A stretch of 64,000 bases of DNA, taken from the NCBI RefSeq assembly GCF_004348975.1, contig NZ_SMFP01000002.1, positions 398,939 to 462,938 on the forward strand. The letters run 5' to 3'. The stretch comes from Antarcticimicrobium sediminis. Lineage in GTDB: Bacteria > Pseudomonadota > Alphaproteobacteria > Rhodobacterales > Rhodobacteraceae. The stretch's first letter is position 1; every line of letters begins with the position of its first letter. A program made the position numbers and the translations under genes. The notes under the pieces were generated by a model. That model ran no database searches. It saw only the letters and a program-made list of their open reading frames with translations, and was not told the DNA's origin. Shown piece by piece: positions 51,214-60,637 of the stretch.

Positions 51214-52355
51214 GCCTTTTGCTCGCCTTCATTCTTTTGATTTTTCTTGTCGGCCGTGTCCGGCGCGGCTTGGGCATCTTCGGTAAGTGAGGCGGTGGAT
51301 GCAACCCGTGCTGCCAGCCGTTCGGAAAAACCCGATTGCGCCAGTTGAAAGGCCAGCTTGATCGCGGATGAAACGCCGGTGGCATCGGCACCGCCGTGGG
51401 ATTTCACCACGGTGCCGTTCAGCCCAAGGAAAACGCCGCCATTGACGCGACTGGGGTCGATCCGCTTTTTCAGCCGCAAAAGCGATGTGATAGCCAGCAC
51501 CGAGGCCATCCGCGACAACAGCGAATGGCGGAACGATTCGCGCAAAAGCTCGCTCACAAGACTGGCGGTGCCTTCGCCGGTTTTGACAGCCACATTGCCG
51601 GTGAACCCGTCGGTCACGATCACGTCGGCGACGTTGCCGGGGATGTCGCGTCCCTCGACGAAGCCCACGAAATCGAAATTGGCCTGATCGGCAAAGCGAG
51701 AGATCAGCGCATGCGCCTGTTTCAACTCGGCGCGGCCCTTGTGCTGTTCGGTGCCGACATTGAGAAGCCCGATCCGTGGCCGCTTGAGATTCATGCCATT
51801 GCGCGCGTAAGAGGCGCCCATCAAGGCATATTGCAGCAGATCTTGTGCATCGGCGCGCACATCGGCGCCGACATCAAGCATCACGTTGAAGCCTTGAACA
51901 TTGCGCGATGGCCATAGCACAGCGATCGCTGGCCGGCTGACGCCGGGCAGTTTGCGCAAGCACAGCATGCTCAACGCCATCAGCGCCCCGGTATTGCCAC
52001 ATGACACCGCGCCATGCGCCTCGCCCTTGCGCACAGCTTCCAGCGTCGACCACATCGAGGTGCTCTTGCCGTTGCGCATCACGTGGCTGGGTTTGTCATC
52101 CATCGTGACGACATCTGCGACGTCACGAAAAGACACGCGCCCCGCAAGAATGCGACGGCGCGCGACCAACTTTCTTAGCGCCTCTTCAGGCCCGTGCAGA
52201 ATGAACCGGATATCGGGGTTCTTTGTGGCGGATTCCGCCATCCCCGATACCACGACACCAGGCCCGGCATCGCCGCCCATCGCGTCGACCGAAATAACGA
52301 TTTTATCGCCTTGAAGGCGGGGCTGATCAATCATCTGGTCGGGCGTGGCAGTCAT
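51210..52355 (-). CDS. plsX: Phosphate acyltransferase PlsX
   Basis: PlsX makes acyl-phosphate from acyl-ACP for PlsY in phospholipid synthesis. The 381-residue protein has VISVDAMGGDAGPGVVV, AVSCGNTGALMALSM, LDVGADVRADAQDLLQYA and VDGFTGNV-type VTDGFTGNVAVKT. The last 30 residues are a polar tail. The ATG at 52355 starts a short nonconserved N-terminus; rpmF lies 22 bases upstream, so the rpmF-plsX-fabH-ihfA order is conserved. Confidence 0.94.
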   Translation of the reverse strand: MTATPDQMIDQPRLQGDKIVISVDAMGGDAGPGVVVSGMAESATKNPDIRFILHGPEEALRKLVARRRILAGRVSFRDVADVVTMDDKPSHVMRNGKSTSMWSTLEAVRKGEAHGAVSCGNTGALMALSMLCLRKLPGVSRPAIAVLWPSRNVQGFNVMLDVGADVRADAQDLLQYALMGASYARNGMNLKRPRIGLLNVGTEQHKGRAELKQAHALISRFADQANFDFVGFVEGRDIPGNVADVIVTDGFTGNVAVKTGEGTASLVSELLRESFRHSLLSRMASVLAITSLLRLKKRIDPSRVNGGVFLGLNGTVVKSHGGADATGVSSAIKLAFQLAQSGFSERLAARVASTASLTEDAQAAPDTADKKNQKNEGEQKA

Positions 52356-52377
52356 GCGCAGGCGATACCGGTGTGGC

Positions 52378-52584
52378 TCAAGCCGCGTCCTCGTCCAGGT
52401 CGACGTCGTCGGCCAGGGCGATGATTTCCTTATCATCGTAATGACCGCAGGACGGGCACACGTGATGAGGGCGCTTCAGCTCGCCGCAATTGGAGCATTC
52501 GTTGGGGTTTGCAGCAACCAAGGCATCATGCGCCCGGCGGTTGTTGCGGCGCGACTTGGATACTTTATTCTGTTGGACAGCCAT
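52378..52584 (-). CDS. rpmF: 50S ribosomal protein L32
   Basis: L32, 68 residues, with the N-terminal [20 protein letters not shown] and the zinc pairs CSNCGE and CPSCG complete. It starts the rpmF-plsX-fabH-ihfA run. 199 bases without a gene precede it, and no extra feature was seen there. Confidence 0.96.
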   Translation of the reverse strand: MAVQQNKVSKSRRNNRRAHDALVAANPNECSNCGELKRPHHVCPSCGHYDDKEIIALADDVDLDEDAA

Positions 52585-52783
52585 GTCTCAACCCTTGTCT
52601 GATAGGGGCCAGGAGCGGTCTCCGAGCCGTGTTTCAATTCCGTTAGCTACGGTGTGACGTGCGTTTAGGCCGCAGCCTGCTCGATGTCCAACCCTAATTC
52701 GGCTGAGCGGGCGAAAATACTGTGATTCTTTCGCCGTGCAACCGATTCTTACCCGCCGCGTCTGAGCGACCGGGCTTGAGAGG

Positions 52784-53320
52784 TCATTTGCCCTGTTTCA
52801 GCGCGTCGCGCAACCCGGAGAGACCAGCAAAAGGCCGGGTGTCCTTGTCGCGCATCGGGGCCTTGCCCGGTTCTGTAAAGATTGCCTCGCCCAGTTCGAC
52901 ATCCTGTTTGCGTGGATAAAGCGGCAGCGCCAGCGCCAGCGCCTCGGCCATTACGGCGGCAGGGTCGATCCATGCGCCCAGCTTTTCGCTGTTGTCATCT
53001 TCGGGCATTTCGACGTCAGGGGCCTCGTCCTCGGGCAGCTCGGTCAGGAAGAGGCGGTGAATCTCGGTATCGATTCGGGTGGTGACCGGCTCCAGCGTGA
53101 CGACGCAGGGCTGCACCACGGTGGCGCCCAGTTTCCCCTTTAGCTGCCAATCGTGTTTGCCATAGGCGGAAATCTCTCCGCTAAAGCGCAGCTTGCGCAG
53201 GGCGATCAAACCCAGCTCTTGCGCCAGCAGGGCACGCGCTGGGGCGTCCGGGGCAAGTTCGAACAAGGTGGGGGTATTCTGTGGCAGCTCGGCCACGCGT
53301 AGCGCCTGTGTGTCGGTCAT
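52784..53320 (-). CDS. DUF177 (YceD-like) protein
   Basis: A 178-residue DUF177 family protein, usually found beside rpmF and linked to 23S rRNA or ribosome biogenesis. It carries the typical VVQPCVVTLEPVTTRIDTEIHRLFL stretch (here with a single CxxT-like cysteine), an acidic middle part and GKAPMRDKDTRPFAGLSGLRDALKQGK at the end, the family C-terminal motif. ATG at 53320. It is divergent from bamE. Confidence 0.9.
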   Translation of the reverse strand: MTDTQALRVAELPQNTPTLFELAPDAPARALLAQELGLIALRKLRFSGEISAYGKHDWQLKGKLGATVVQPCVVTLEPVTTRIDTEIHRLFLTELPEDEAPDVEMPEDDNSEKLGAWIDPAAVMAEALALALPLYPRKQDVELGEAIFTEPGKAPMRDKDTRPFAGLSGLRDALKQGK

Positions 53321-53425
53321 TCCCGGTATTCGCCTTCCGTCGTTGGTGTTCGCAATCTTGAACCGTGGGCACAGTTTATATAAGCGGGATGGCAGGCACA
53401 GAAAAGCCAACGCGAAAGGGCAACC

Positions 53426-53893
53426 ATGATCGCATCTGTCTTACCGTTCAAAGCGGCGTTCCGCAGCACCATCCTGGGGCTGGCGGTGCTGGCTGTTTCG
53501 GGCTGTGCAGCTATATACCGCAACCACGGCTATGTTCCCAAACCGGAAGAGCTGGATGCAATCCAGCTGGGTAAGGATACCCGCGACAACGTGATCAAGG
53601 CGGTCGGCCCGCCGTCGTCCTCGGGGGTGCTCAAGGACAGCGGGCTGTATTACGTCTCAACCCGGATGCGCCACTATGGCCCGACCGAGCCCAAGATCGT
53701 CTCACGCGAAGTGGTGGCGATCAATTTTGACCAGCGCGGCGTGGTCAGTGGCATCGAACGCTATGGGCTGGAGGATGGGCGCGCGATCCCGATTCAGCGC
53801 CGGGTGACCAGTTCCAGCGTTGAGGACAAGACGTTCTTGCGCCAACTGCTGGGCAACCTTGGCCGGTTCAACCCGGGCAGCGTTCTGGAATAG
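53426..53893 (+). CDS. bamE: Outer membrane assembly lipoprotein BamE
   Basis: BamE is a small lipoprotein of the BAM complex that helps insert beta-barrels into the outer membrane. The 155-residue protein has a lipobox LAVSGC (Cys27) and the SmpA/OmlA-fold core: GYVPKPEELDAIQLGKDTRDNVIKAVGPPSS-type pattern and VVAINFDQRGVVSGIERYGLED. The 3' end is duplicated by a 16-base tandem unit (53881-53909). Confidence 0.9.
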   Translation: MIASVLPFKAAFRSTILGLAVLAVSGCAAIYRNHGYVPKPEELDAIQLGKDTRDNVIKAVGPPSSSGVLKDSGLYYVSTRMRHYGPTEPKIVSREVVAINFDQRGVVSGIERYGLEDGRAIPIQRRVTSSSVEDKTFLRQLLGNLGRFNPGSVLE

Positions 53894-53909
53894 CAACGTT
53901 CTGGACTAG
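53881..53909. repeat. Short tandem duplication at the bamE stop
   Basis: CGTTCTGGAATAG (53881-53893, the last codons of bamE) is followed at a 16-base period by CGTTCTGGACTAG (53897-53909). Confidence 0.8.
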
Positions 53910-54004
53910 GGATCTCGCCCTGCTGAAAGCGAGTTCGCCGCTGTCTTGTCTTGTATGACGGCAGCGGCGGCACTAGCGTTCCGGGAACGGAATGCGGAGG
54001 GGCC

Positions 54005-54733
54005 ATGCCGCTTTTGACCAAGGGCCGATACCAGGCACGTCTGGCCGAGACCGATGGCGACATCGCCGCCGCGCAGGCGTTGCGGACGCGCGCCTTTCGC
54101 ACCGCGCAGCCCGATCGCGATGCCTTTGATGAAATCTGCTCGCATGTTCTGGTGCATGAGGGCCGCAACGGGGCGCTGGTCTGCTGTTTTCGCATGCTGG
54201 TACTGGAGGGCGGCGCCGAGCTGCCGCGCAGCTATTCCGCGCAGTTTTATGATTTGTCCGGCCTGCAAAGCTTTGACGGCCGGATGGTCGAGATGGGGCG
54301 ATTCTGTATCGACCCGGATTGGCATGACCCGGACATCCTACGGGTGGCCTGGGGGGCGATGACGCGGTTCGTGGACGAGAACGAGATCGCCATGCTGTTT
54401 GGCTGCTCGTCTTTCGCGGGGATCGAGACGGCGCAGTATCTCGACGCCTTTGCGATGCTGAAATACCGCCATCTGGGCCCGAAACGCTGGTCGCCCCGGG
54501 TCAAGGCCCCGGATGTGTTCCGTTTTGGCGCCCGATTGCGGCGCAAGCCGGATGCGAAAAAGGCGATGCTGCACATGCCGCCTTTGCTGCGCAGCTATTT
54601 GTTGATGGGGGGCTGGGTCAGCGATCATGCGGTGGTCGACAGGAAGATGAACTCCCTGCATGTCTTTACCGGGTTGGAGATCGGGGCGATTCCTGCGGCG
54701 CGCAAACGGCTGCTGCGGGCGGTGGCGGGATAG
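54005..54733 (+). CDS. olsB: Ornithine N-acyltransferase-like protein (OlsB family)
   Basis: A 242-residue GNAT-fold acyltransferase of the OlsB/hemolysin-like group, which transfers 3-hydroxyacyl chains to ornithine for ornithine lipids. The conserved patterns are LAETDGDIAAAQALRTRAFR, FDEICSHVLV, CCFRMLVL and MVEMGRFCIDPDWHDPDILRVAW. The partner OlsA, often adjacent, is missing here: the next gene is an ABC-F ATPase. The ATG at 54005 follows GGAGGGGCC. Lipid product inferred from the family only. Confidence 0.82.
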   Translation: MPLLTKGRYQARLAETDGDIAAAQALRTRAFRTAQPDRDAFDEICSHVLVHEGRNGALVCCFRMLVLEGGAELPRSYSAQFYDLSGLQSFDGRMVEMGRFCIDPDWHDPDILRVAWGAMTRFVDENEIAMLFGCSSFAGIETAQYLDAFAMLKYRHLGPKRWSPRVKAPDVFRFGARLRRKPDAKKAMLHMPPLLRSYLLMGGWVSDHAVVDRKMNSLHVFTGLEIGAIPAARKRLLRAVAG

Positions 54734-54786
54734 GCTGGATCACGCGGGGCGTTGACGGGCGACGTGGCGGGAGATAGCAGGCCGAT

Positions 54787-56595
54787 ATGGCACGTATACC
54801 CCTCTTACAACTCAATCGCGTTTCCCTGACCTTTGGCGGGGACCCGGTTTTTTCCGATTTCGATTTGGTGGTGCAGCCCGGCGATCGAATCGCGCTGGTC
54901 GGGCGCAACGGATCGGGCAAATCGACCCTGATGAAGGTGATGGCCGGACTGGTCGAACCGGACCGCGGCGAGGTCATCGTCGGCCCCGGAACATCGGTCG
55001 GCTATATGGAGCAAGACCCTGAAATGAAAGGGTTTGCCACGCTTGGTGATTTCGCCACAGCGGGGCTGGAACCGGGCGAGATGTACAAGGTGGAGCGCGC
55101 TGGCGAGGGGCTGAAGTTCGATCCCGCGCGCCCGGTCGAGACCGCCTCGGGCGGCGAACGGCGCCGCGCGGCGTTGGCCCGGTTGATGGCCGAAGCCCCG
55201 GAATTGATGTTGCTGGACGAGCCGACCAACCATCTTGATATCGAGGCGATCGGCTGGCTGGAAGCCGAGCTGAAAGCGACGCGAGCCGGGTTTGTCCTGA
55301 TCAGCCACGACCGCGCATTTCTGCGGAACCTTACGCGTGCAACCCTTTGGATAGACAGGGGAAAACTGCGCCGTCAGGAAAAGGGATTCGGCGAGTTCGA
55401 GGTCTGGCGCGACGCGATCTGGGACGAAGAGGACATGCAACGGCACAAGTTGAACCGGCTGATCAAGTCAGAGGCCCGTTGGGCGGTGGAGGGGATCAGT
55501 GCCCGACGCAAGCGCAACCAAGGTCGGGTGCGGGCGTTGCAAGAGCTCAGGGCCGAACGGTCCTCGCAGATTCGCCGACAGGGCAGTGCCGAACTGGCGC
55601 TGGATTCGGGGCCGAAGTCGGGCCGCAAGGTGGCGGAAGCTGTAGATATTTCAAAGACCTATGGCGACAAGGTCATCTTGCAAGATTTCTCGATCAAGAT
55701 TCAGCGCGGCGACCGGGTGGCTTTTGTCGGGCCGAACGGGGCGGGCAAGACCACCTTGTTGAAACTGCTTCTGGGCGAGATCGAACCGGATTCGGGAACC
55801 GTGTCGCTGGGTACCAATCTGGAGATCGCGGTGTTCGATCAGGCGCGCGCGCAACTTGATCCGAACGCGACCCTGTGGGAAAGCCTGACGGGTGATCCCG
55901 CGATGCGCATCGCGGGCAAGTCGGACCAGATCATGGTGCGCGGCACACCCAAGCATGTTGTTGGTTATCTTAAAGAATTCCTGTTTGACGACCGGCAGGC
56001 ACGGGCCCCGGTCCGGTCCCTTTCGGGGGGCGAAAAAGCGCGGTTGTTGTTGGCGCGGCTGATGGCGCAGACGTCGAATCTGTTGGTGTTGGACGAACCG
56101 ACCAACGATCTGGATGTCGAGACGCTGGACCTGCTGCAGGAATTGCTGGACGACTATGACGGCACTGTTCTTTTGGTCAGCCACGACCGGGATTTTCTTG
56201 ATCGGATCGCCACCACGACCGTGGCGATGGAGGGCGACGGGCGCGCTGTCGCCTATGCCGGCGGGTGGAGCGATTATCAGGCGCAGAAGCCTGAAAACCT
56301 TGTCGGAAAAGGTGAAAAAACAAAGGTATCCACGGCGAAGCTAAAGCAGGAAGAAAAGCCGAAACCGGGCCTGTCCTTTACCGAGAAGCATCGTTTGGAG
56401 GTCCTGCCGGGCGAGATCGAGCGGCTTGAGGCCGAGATCGGAAAGCTTGAAGTTCTGATGGCCGATCCGGAACTGTATACCCGGGAGCCGGTGAAGTTCA
56501 AAAAGGCGACCGAGGCGCTTTCGATGCGGCAGAAGAAGCTGGCGGCAGCCGAGGAAGAATGGCTGCAGCTGGAAGAGAAGGCCGCCGAAACGTAG
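54787..56595 (+). CDS. ABC-F family ATPase (Uup-like)
   Basis: A 602-residue soluble protein with two ABC modules and no membrane helices, which acts on the ribosome. Walker A motifs GRNGSGKST and GPNGAGKTT, signatures ASGGERRRAAL and LSGGEKARLLL, and LLDEPTNHLD and LDEPTNDLD are all present. The C-terminal 80 residues form a coiled coil (LPGEIERLEAEIGKLEVLM), as in Uup. Similar proteins help stalled ribosomes or DNA-linked tasks. A strong terminator follows. Confidence 0.93.
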   Translation: MARIPLLQLNRVSLTFGGDPVFSDFDLVVQPGDRIALVGRNGSGKSTLMKVMAGLVEPDRGEVIVGPGTSVGYMEQDPEMKGFATLGDFATAGLEPGEMYKVERAGEGLKFDPARPVETASGGERRRAALARLMAEAPELMLLDEPTNHLDIEAIGWLEAELKATRAGFVLISHDRAFLRNLTRATLWIDRGKLRRQEKGFGEFEVWRDAIWDEEDMQRHKLNRLIKSEARWAVEGISARRKRNQGRVRALQELRAERSSQIRRQGSAELALDSGPKSGRKVAEAVDISKTYGDKVILQDFSIKIQRGDRVAFVGPNGAGKTTLLKLLLGEIEPDSGTVSLGTNLEIAVFDQARAQLDPNATLWESLTGDPAMRIAGKSDQIMVRGTPKHVVGYLKEFLFDDRQARAPVRSLSGGEKARLLLARLMAQTSNLLVLDEPTNDLDVETLDLLQELLDDYDGTVLLVSHDRDFLDRIATTTVAMEGDGRAVAYAGGWSDYQAQKPENLVGKGEKTKVSTAKLKQEEKPKPGLSFTEKHRLEVLPGEIERLEAEIGKLEVLMADPELYTREPVKFKKATEALSMRQKKLAAAEEEWLQLEEKAAET

Positions 56596-56631
56596 GGTTC
56601 GGGGGCTGTTTCGTACAATGCACGGCTGAGA

Positions 56632-56675
56632 AAAAAGGCCCGCAAACGCCGATTGGGGAGTTTGCGGGCCTTTTT
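56632..56675. terminator. Bidirectional terminator after the ABC-F gene
   Basis: AAAAAGGCCCGCAAAC pairs with GTTTGCGGGCCTTTTT around a 12-base loop, with a T-run on both strands, between convergent genes. Confidence 0.93.
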
Positions 56676-56707
56676 GTACGTTCCAAACCCTATTTTTCGG
56701 GGTGCGC

Positions 56708-57463
56708 TCAGCGCATCCGCAGCGCGCCGTCGATGCGGATCACCTCGCCATTGAGATAGCCCATCTCGACGATGAACCCGGCCATGCGACCGTATTCTTC
56801 GGCGCGGCCGAGGCGGGCGGGGTTGGGCACGTCGGCGGCGAGTTGTTCTTGCGCGGCTTCGGGCAGGCCCATCAGCATCGGCGTGAGGAAAATGCCCGGC
56901 GCGATCGCCATGACGCGGATGTTGTCGCGGGCAAGGTCGCGCGCCATCGGCAGGGTCATGCCGACGATGCCCCCCTTGGAGGCGGAATAGGAGACTTGTC
57001 CCCGCTGCCCGTCAAAGGCGGCGACAGAGGCGGTGTTGATGATGACGCCGCGTTCCCCGTCTTCGTCGGGATCGTTCTTGGCCATCTCGGCGGCGGCGAG
57101 GCGGGCGACGTTGAAGCTGCCCACAAGGTTGACGTTGATGGTGGTCTGGAAGGTGGAAAGCGGCAGCGGACCTTCCTTGCCCAGCGTCTTGCCGACGGTG
57201 CCGATCCCGGCGCAGTTCACGGCGGTGGTGATCTTGCCCATCTTTTTGACCGCATAGGCGATGGCAGCGGCGACCGAGTCGTCGCTGGTCACGTCGGTCT
57301 GGACGAAATGCCCGCCGATTTCTTGCGCGATCTTGGGGCCGCGCTCGGCGTCGCGGTCAAGCAGCGTGACCTGCGCCCCATTGGCGGCGAAGTGGCGGGC
57401 GGTGGCCTCGCCCAGACCCGAGGCGCCGCCGGTGATCACGGCTGCGGTGTTGGACAGTTTCAT
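56708..57463 (-). CDS. Short-chain dehydrogenase, HSD17B10-like 3-hydroxyacyl-CoA dehydrogenase
   Basis: A 251-residue SDR with NAD-binding TGGASGLGEAT, NCAGIG and the Ser-Tyr-Lys catalytic set in TASVAAFDGQRGQVSYSASKGG. The NPARLGRAEEYGRMAGFIVE ending and overall length match type-2 3-hydroxyacyl-CoA dehydrogenases (2-methyl-3-hydroxybutyryl-CoA in isoleucine breakdown). A TetR-like site identical in layout to that of the isobutyryl-CoA dehydrogenase gene lies 22 bases before the start. Confidence 0.88.
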   Translation of the reverse strand: MKLSNTAAVITGGASGLGEATARHFAANGAQVTLLDRDAERGPKIAQEIGGHFVQTDVTSDDSVAAAIAYAVKKMGKITTAVNCAGIGTVGKTLGKEGPLPLSTFQTTINVNLVGSFNVARLAAAEMAKNDPDEDGERGVIINTASVAAFDGQRGQVSYSASKGGIVGMTLPMARDLARDNIRVMAIAPGIFLTPMLMGLPEAAQEQLAADVPNPARLGRAEEYGRMAGFIVEMGYLNGEVIRIDGALRMR

Positions 57464-57485
57464 TGTGGGGTCCTCTCCCTTGATT

Positions 57486-57499
57486 TGAACGTGCGTTCA
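57486..57499. promoter_or_regulatory. TetR-like operator candidate upstream of the SDR gene
   Basis: TGAACGTGCGTTCA is a palindrome with TGAACG and CGTTCA arms and a two-base centre, placed 22 bases before the gene. It matches the element at 14181-14195. Confidence 0.6.
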
Positions 57500-57602
57500 G
57501 ATAGCAGGGGCGAGGCAGGGGAATCCAGTGGCTGTCGCGCGGAACGCGACGGCAGATGGATGTGACCCTCTCTCCCCTTGAGGGGAAGAGAGGGAGGGGG
57601 GC

Positions 57603-58865
57603 TCAGTCTTCGAGCTGCACCAGCGCGTGGCGCTTCTTGCCGGCGCTCAGCTTGATCGGCGTGGCCAGTGCGGCGGCGTCGATCATCAGGCCGGCGTTGC
57701 TCAGCGGCGCGTCATTGAGGCGCGCGCCCTGCTCGGAGATCAGCCGTTTGGCATCCTTGCCGGATTTGGACAGCCCGGATTTGACAAAAAGTTGCACGAT
57801 CGAGATGCCCTCGCCGAGATCGCCCAGATCGGCGGGCGTCAGGGTGACGGTGGGCAGGTCATCGCCGACGCCACCATGTTCGAACACCTCGCGCGCGGTG
57901 GCCTCGGCCGCCGCCGCCGCCTCGGCCCCGTGGCAGAGTGTCGTCACCTCGTTGGCGAGGATGATCTTGGAAGCGTTGACCTCGGAGCCTTCCAGCGCGC
58001 CGAGACGGTCGCATTCCTCGACATCGAGCTCGGTATAGAGCTTGAGGAATCGGCCCACATCGGCGTCGGTGGTGTTGCGCCAGAACTGCCAGAACTCATA
58101 AGGGCTGCGCATGTCGGCATTGAGCCAGACGGCACCATCCTGACTTTTTCCCATCTTCTTGCCGTCCGAGGTGGTTAGCAGCGGCGAGGTGAGGCCATAG
58201 ATCTGATGGTCGACCACCCGGCGGGTCAGGTCGATGCCGTTGACGATATTGCCCCATTGGTCGGAGCCGCCCATTTGCAGGATACAGCCGGTGCGGCGGT
58301 TCAGCTCAAGAAAGTCATAGGCCTGTAGAATCATGTAGTTGAATTCGAGAAAGGACAGTGATTGTTCCCGGTCCAGTCGCGATTTCACCGATTCAAAGGC
58401 CAGCATCCGGTTGACGCTGAAATACCGCCCGATGTCGCGCAGGAACTCCAGATAGTTCAGATTGTCGAGCCAGTCGGCGTTGTTGATCATCAGCCCGTCG
58501 GACGGGCCGTCGCCATAGGTTATGTATTTGGCGAACACCCGTTTGATCCCGGCGATGTTGTCGTCGATCTGATCGGACGTCAGCAGCGGGCGTTCCTCGG
58601 CGCGAAAGCTGGGATCGCCCACCTTGGTGGTGCCCCCGCCCATCAGGGTGATCGGCCGGTGCCCGGTCTTCTGCAGCCAGCGCAGCATCATGATCTGGAT
58701 CAGCGAGCCCACATGCAGCGATTTCGCCGTGGCATCAAACCCGATATAGGCCGATTGACCGGGGGTCAGAAGCGCCTCGTCAAGGCCTTGATAATCGGTG
58801 CAATCGGCGAGATAGCCACGCTCCATCATCACCTGCATGAAGTCGGATTTGGGATGGTATGTCAT
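57603..58865 (-). CDS. tyrS: Tyrosyl-tRNA synthetase
   Basis: TyrS charges tRNA-Tyr. The 420-residue class I synthetase has [22 protein letters not shown] with HVGS as the HIGH motif and [17 protein letters not shown] as the KMSKS motif, then a C-terminal S4-like domain. The ATG at 58865 starts [13 protein letters not shown], the conserved N-terminus. It is divergent from anmK. Confidence 0.95.
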   Translation of the reverse strand: MTYHPKSDFMQVMMERGYLADCTDYQGLDEALLTPGQSAYIGFDATAKSLHVGSLIQIMMLRWLQKTGHRPITLMGGGTTKVGDPSFRAEERPLLTSDQIDDNIAGIKRVFAKYITYGDGPSDGLMINNADWLDNLNYLEFLRDIGRYFSVNRMLAFESVKSRLDREQSLSFLEFNYMILQAYDFLELNRRTGCILQMGGSDQWGNIVNGIDLTRRVVDHQIYGLTSPLLTTSDGKKMGKSQDGAVWLNADMRSPYEFWQFWRNTTDADVGRFLKLYTELDVEECDRLGALEGSEVNASKIILANEVTTLCHGAEAAAAAEATAREVFEHGGVGDDLPTVTLTPADLGDLGEGISIVQLFVKSGLSKSGKDAKRLISEQGARLNDAPLSNAGLMIDAAALATPIKLSAGKKRHALVQLED

Positions 58866-58927
58866 GGCTTGCCTCGGGTCTGATTTGCGGGGAGTGTATA
58901 GGCGGCAGCGAGACAAAGGAAAAGGCC

Positions 58928-60040
58928 ATGAATAAGGCCGGCAAGGCTGGCGCGCCGCAACGCGCGCTGGGGGCGATGAGCGGAACCTCTCTGGATGGTG
59001 TGGATGCGGCGGTGGTGGAAACCGACGGGCGCTGGATTCTGGGATTTGGCGAGACCGGATATCGGGCCTATTCCCCGGAGGAGCGCGCGGTGTTGCGCGC
59101 CGCGCTGGGGCAGTGGGTCGGGCCGCAGGCCGAGGCGGCGGCGCAGGTGGTGGACGCCGCCCACGGCGACCTGCTGGCCGGGTTCGAGGGGGTCGATCTG
59201 GTCGGGTTTCACGGCCAGACCCTTGCGCATGAGCCGCGCGGGCGGGGCACCTGTCAGGTCGGCGACGGGGCGGCGCTGGCGCAGCGGCTAGGTCTTCCGG
59301 TGGTGTGGGATTTCCGCAGCGATGACGTTGCGATGGGCGGCGAGGGCGCGCCGCTGGCGCCGTTTTTCCATTTTGCCTGCGCCAAGTGGATCGGGGCGCA
59401 GGAGCCGCTGTGTTTCCTAAATCTGGGTGGGGTGGGCAACCTGACCTATGTTGATCCCTCGTTTGCGACGCCGGAAGAAGACGGCGCGTTGTTGGCCTTT
59501 GATACCGGGCCGGCAAATGCGCCGGTGAACGATCTGATGCAGGCACGGCGCGGGCTGGAGATGGATGCGGGCGGGGCTTTGGCCGCGCGCGGTCAGGTCG
59601 AGGAGGGCGCGCTGGAGCTGTTTCTGGCCGAGCCCTATTTCGCGCGAATGCCGCCGAAATCGCTGGATCGCAACGATTTTTCCGAGATGATCGGGCTGGT
59701 GGGCGAGTTGGGCGATGCCGATGCCGCCGCCACCTTGACGGCCATGTGCGCCGCCGGGGTGGTTCAGGGTATGGAGCATTGCCCGCGCCCGCCGGCGCGG
59801 ATGCTGGTCACCGGCGGCGGTCGTCATAACCCGGTGCTGATGGAGATGTTGCAGGTCTCGCTTGATTGTCCGGTGCTGCCGGTGGAGGCGGTGGGGCTGG
59901 ATGGCGACATGCTGGAGGCGCAGGCCTTTGCCTTTCTCGCGGTGCGGGTGGCCTATGGCATGGCCACGAGTTGCCCCGGAACTACCGGGGTGCGGGCGCT
60001 GGTGGGCGGCGGGATCGTGAGCCGGCCTGACAAAGATTAG
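58928..60040 (+). CDS. anmK: Anhydro-N-acetylmuramic acid kinase
   Basis: AnmK phosphorylates anhydroMurNAc from recycled peptidoglycan to MurNAc-6-phosphate. The 370-residue protein has [31 protein letters not shown] and [17 protein letters not shown], all family motifs, and [18 protein letters not shown] at 58928 with a GGAAAAGG upstream. nagZ, the next recycling step upstream of it, is also in this window but not in the same operon. Confidence 0.93.
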   Translation: MNKAGKAGAPQRALGAMSGTSLDGVDAAVVETDGRWILGFGETGYRAYSPEERAVLRAALGQWVGPQAEAAAQVVDAAHGDLLAGFEGVDLVGFHGQTLAHEPRGRGTCQVGDGAALAQRLGLPVVWDFRSDDVAMGGEGAPLAPFFHFACAKWIGAQEPLCFLNLGGVGNLTYVDPSFATPEEDGALLAFDTGPANAPVNDLMQARRGLEMDAGGALAARGQVEEGALELFLAEPYFARMPPKSLDRNDFSEMIGLVGELGDADAAATLTAMCAAGVVQGMEHCPRPPARMLVTGGGRHNPVLMEMLQVSLDCPVLPVEAVGLDGDMLEAQAFAFLAVRVAYGMATSCPGTTGVRALVGGGIVSRPDKD

Positions 60041-60105
60041 GGGCGCTGCCCCCGCCGCCCTGACGGGCGGCTCCCCCGGAGTATTTTCGGCCAGAAAAAG
60101 GCGGG
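60041..60105. repeat. Intergenic GGAGTATTT...AAAAAGG element, copy 2
   Basis: After anmK: a G/C-rich hairpin (GCCGCCCTGACGGGCGGC), then CGGAGTATTTTCGGCCAG and AAAAAGG. It resembles the element after lpd at 5689-5740. Confidence 0.5.
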
Positions 60106-60124
60106 CGAAGGCGTGTCTGAGCTC

Positions 60125-60568
60125 TCAACCGCGCGGGATGTCGAAACCGGGCGTGGCGAGGGTGAAGCCGGAGAACTCAAAGCCGGGGGAGACGGTGCAG
60201 GACACCAGCGTATAGGCGCCGGTGCTGCGGGCGGCCTGCCAGTGATCTGCGGGCACGATCACTTGCGGGCGGCCTTGGGTGAGATCGGGGGTCAGCAGAT
60301 GATCGCGGGCCGGGCCCTGATCGGTGGCGCTGAGCGACAGTAGCAGCGGCGCGCCGGCGTGATAGAGCCAGATTTCGGTGGCGTCGACCTTGTGCCAATG
60401 GCTTGTCTCGCCCTCGGGCAGCAGGAAATAGATGCAGGTCGCGCTGGCGCGGGGGACTGTGTCGGCGCGCCAGGTCTCGGCGAACCAGCCGCCCTCGGGG
60501 TGACGCTGGAGGTTGAGGGTGGCGATGATCTGCTCGGCTGTGGGGGCGGCAGTGGGCTTGGTGTGCAT
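60125..60568 (-). CDS. Cupin, DUF985 family
   Basis: A 147-residue cupin-fold protein with the DUF985 pattern: HPEGGWFAETWRAD, TCIYFLLPEGETSHWHKVDATEIWLYHAG and VIVPADHWQAARSTGAYTLVSCTVSPGFEF. Metal-binding His/Glu residues (SHWHKVDATE) are kept. Function unknown. Convergent with anmK, separated by the intergenic element. Confidence 0.88.
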   Translation of the reverse strand: MHTKPTAAPTAEQIIATLNLQRHPEGGWFAETWRADTVPRASATCIYFLLPEGETSHWHKVDATEIWLYHAGAPLLLSLSATDQGPARDHLLTPDLTQGRPQVIVPADHWQAARSTGAYTLVSCTVSPGFEFSGFTLATPGFDIPRG

Positions 60569-60637
60569 GGGCGCGATTATGCACCCCGGTGCGTCGGGCG
60601 CTATGGCTTTCTGCGCGTCCGGCGTTATCTATGGCCC

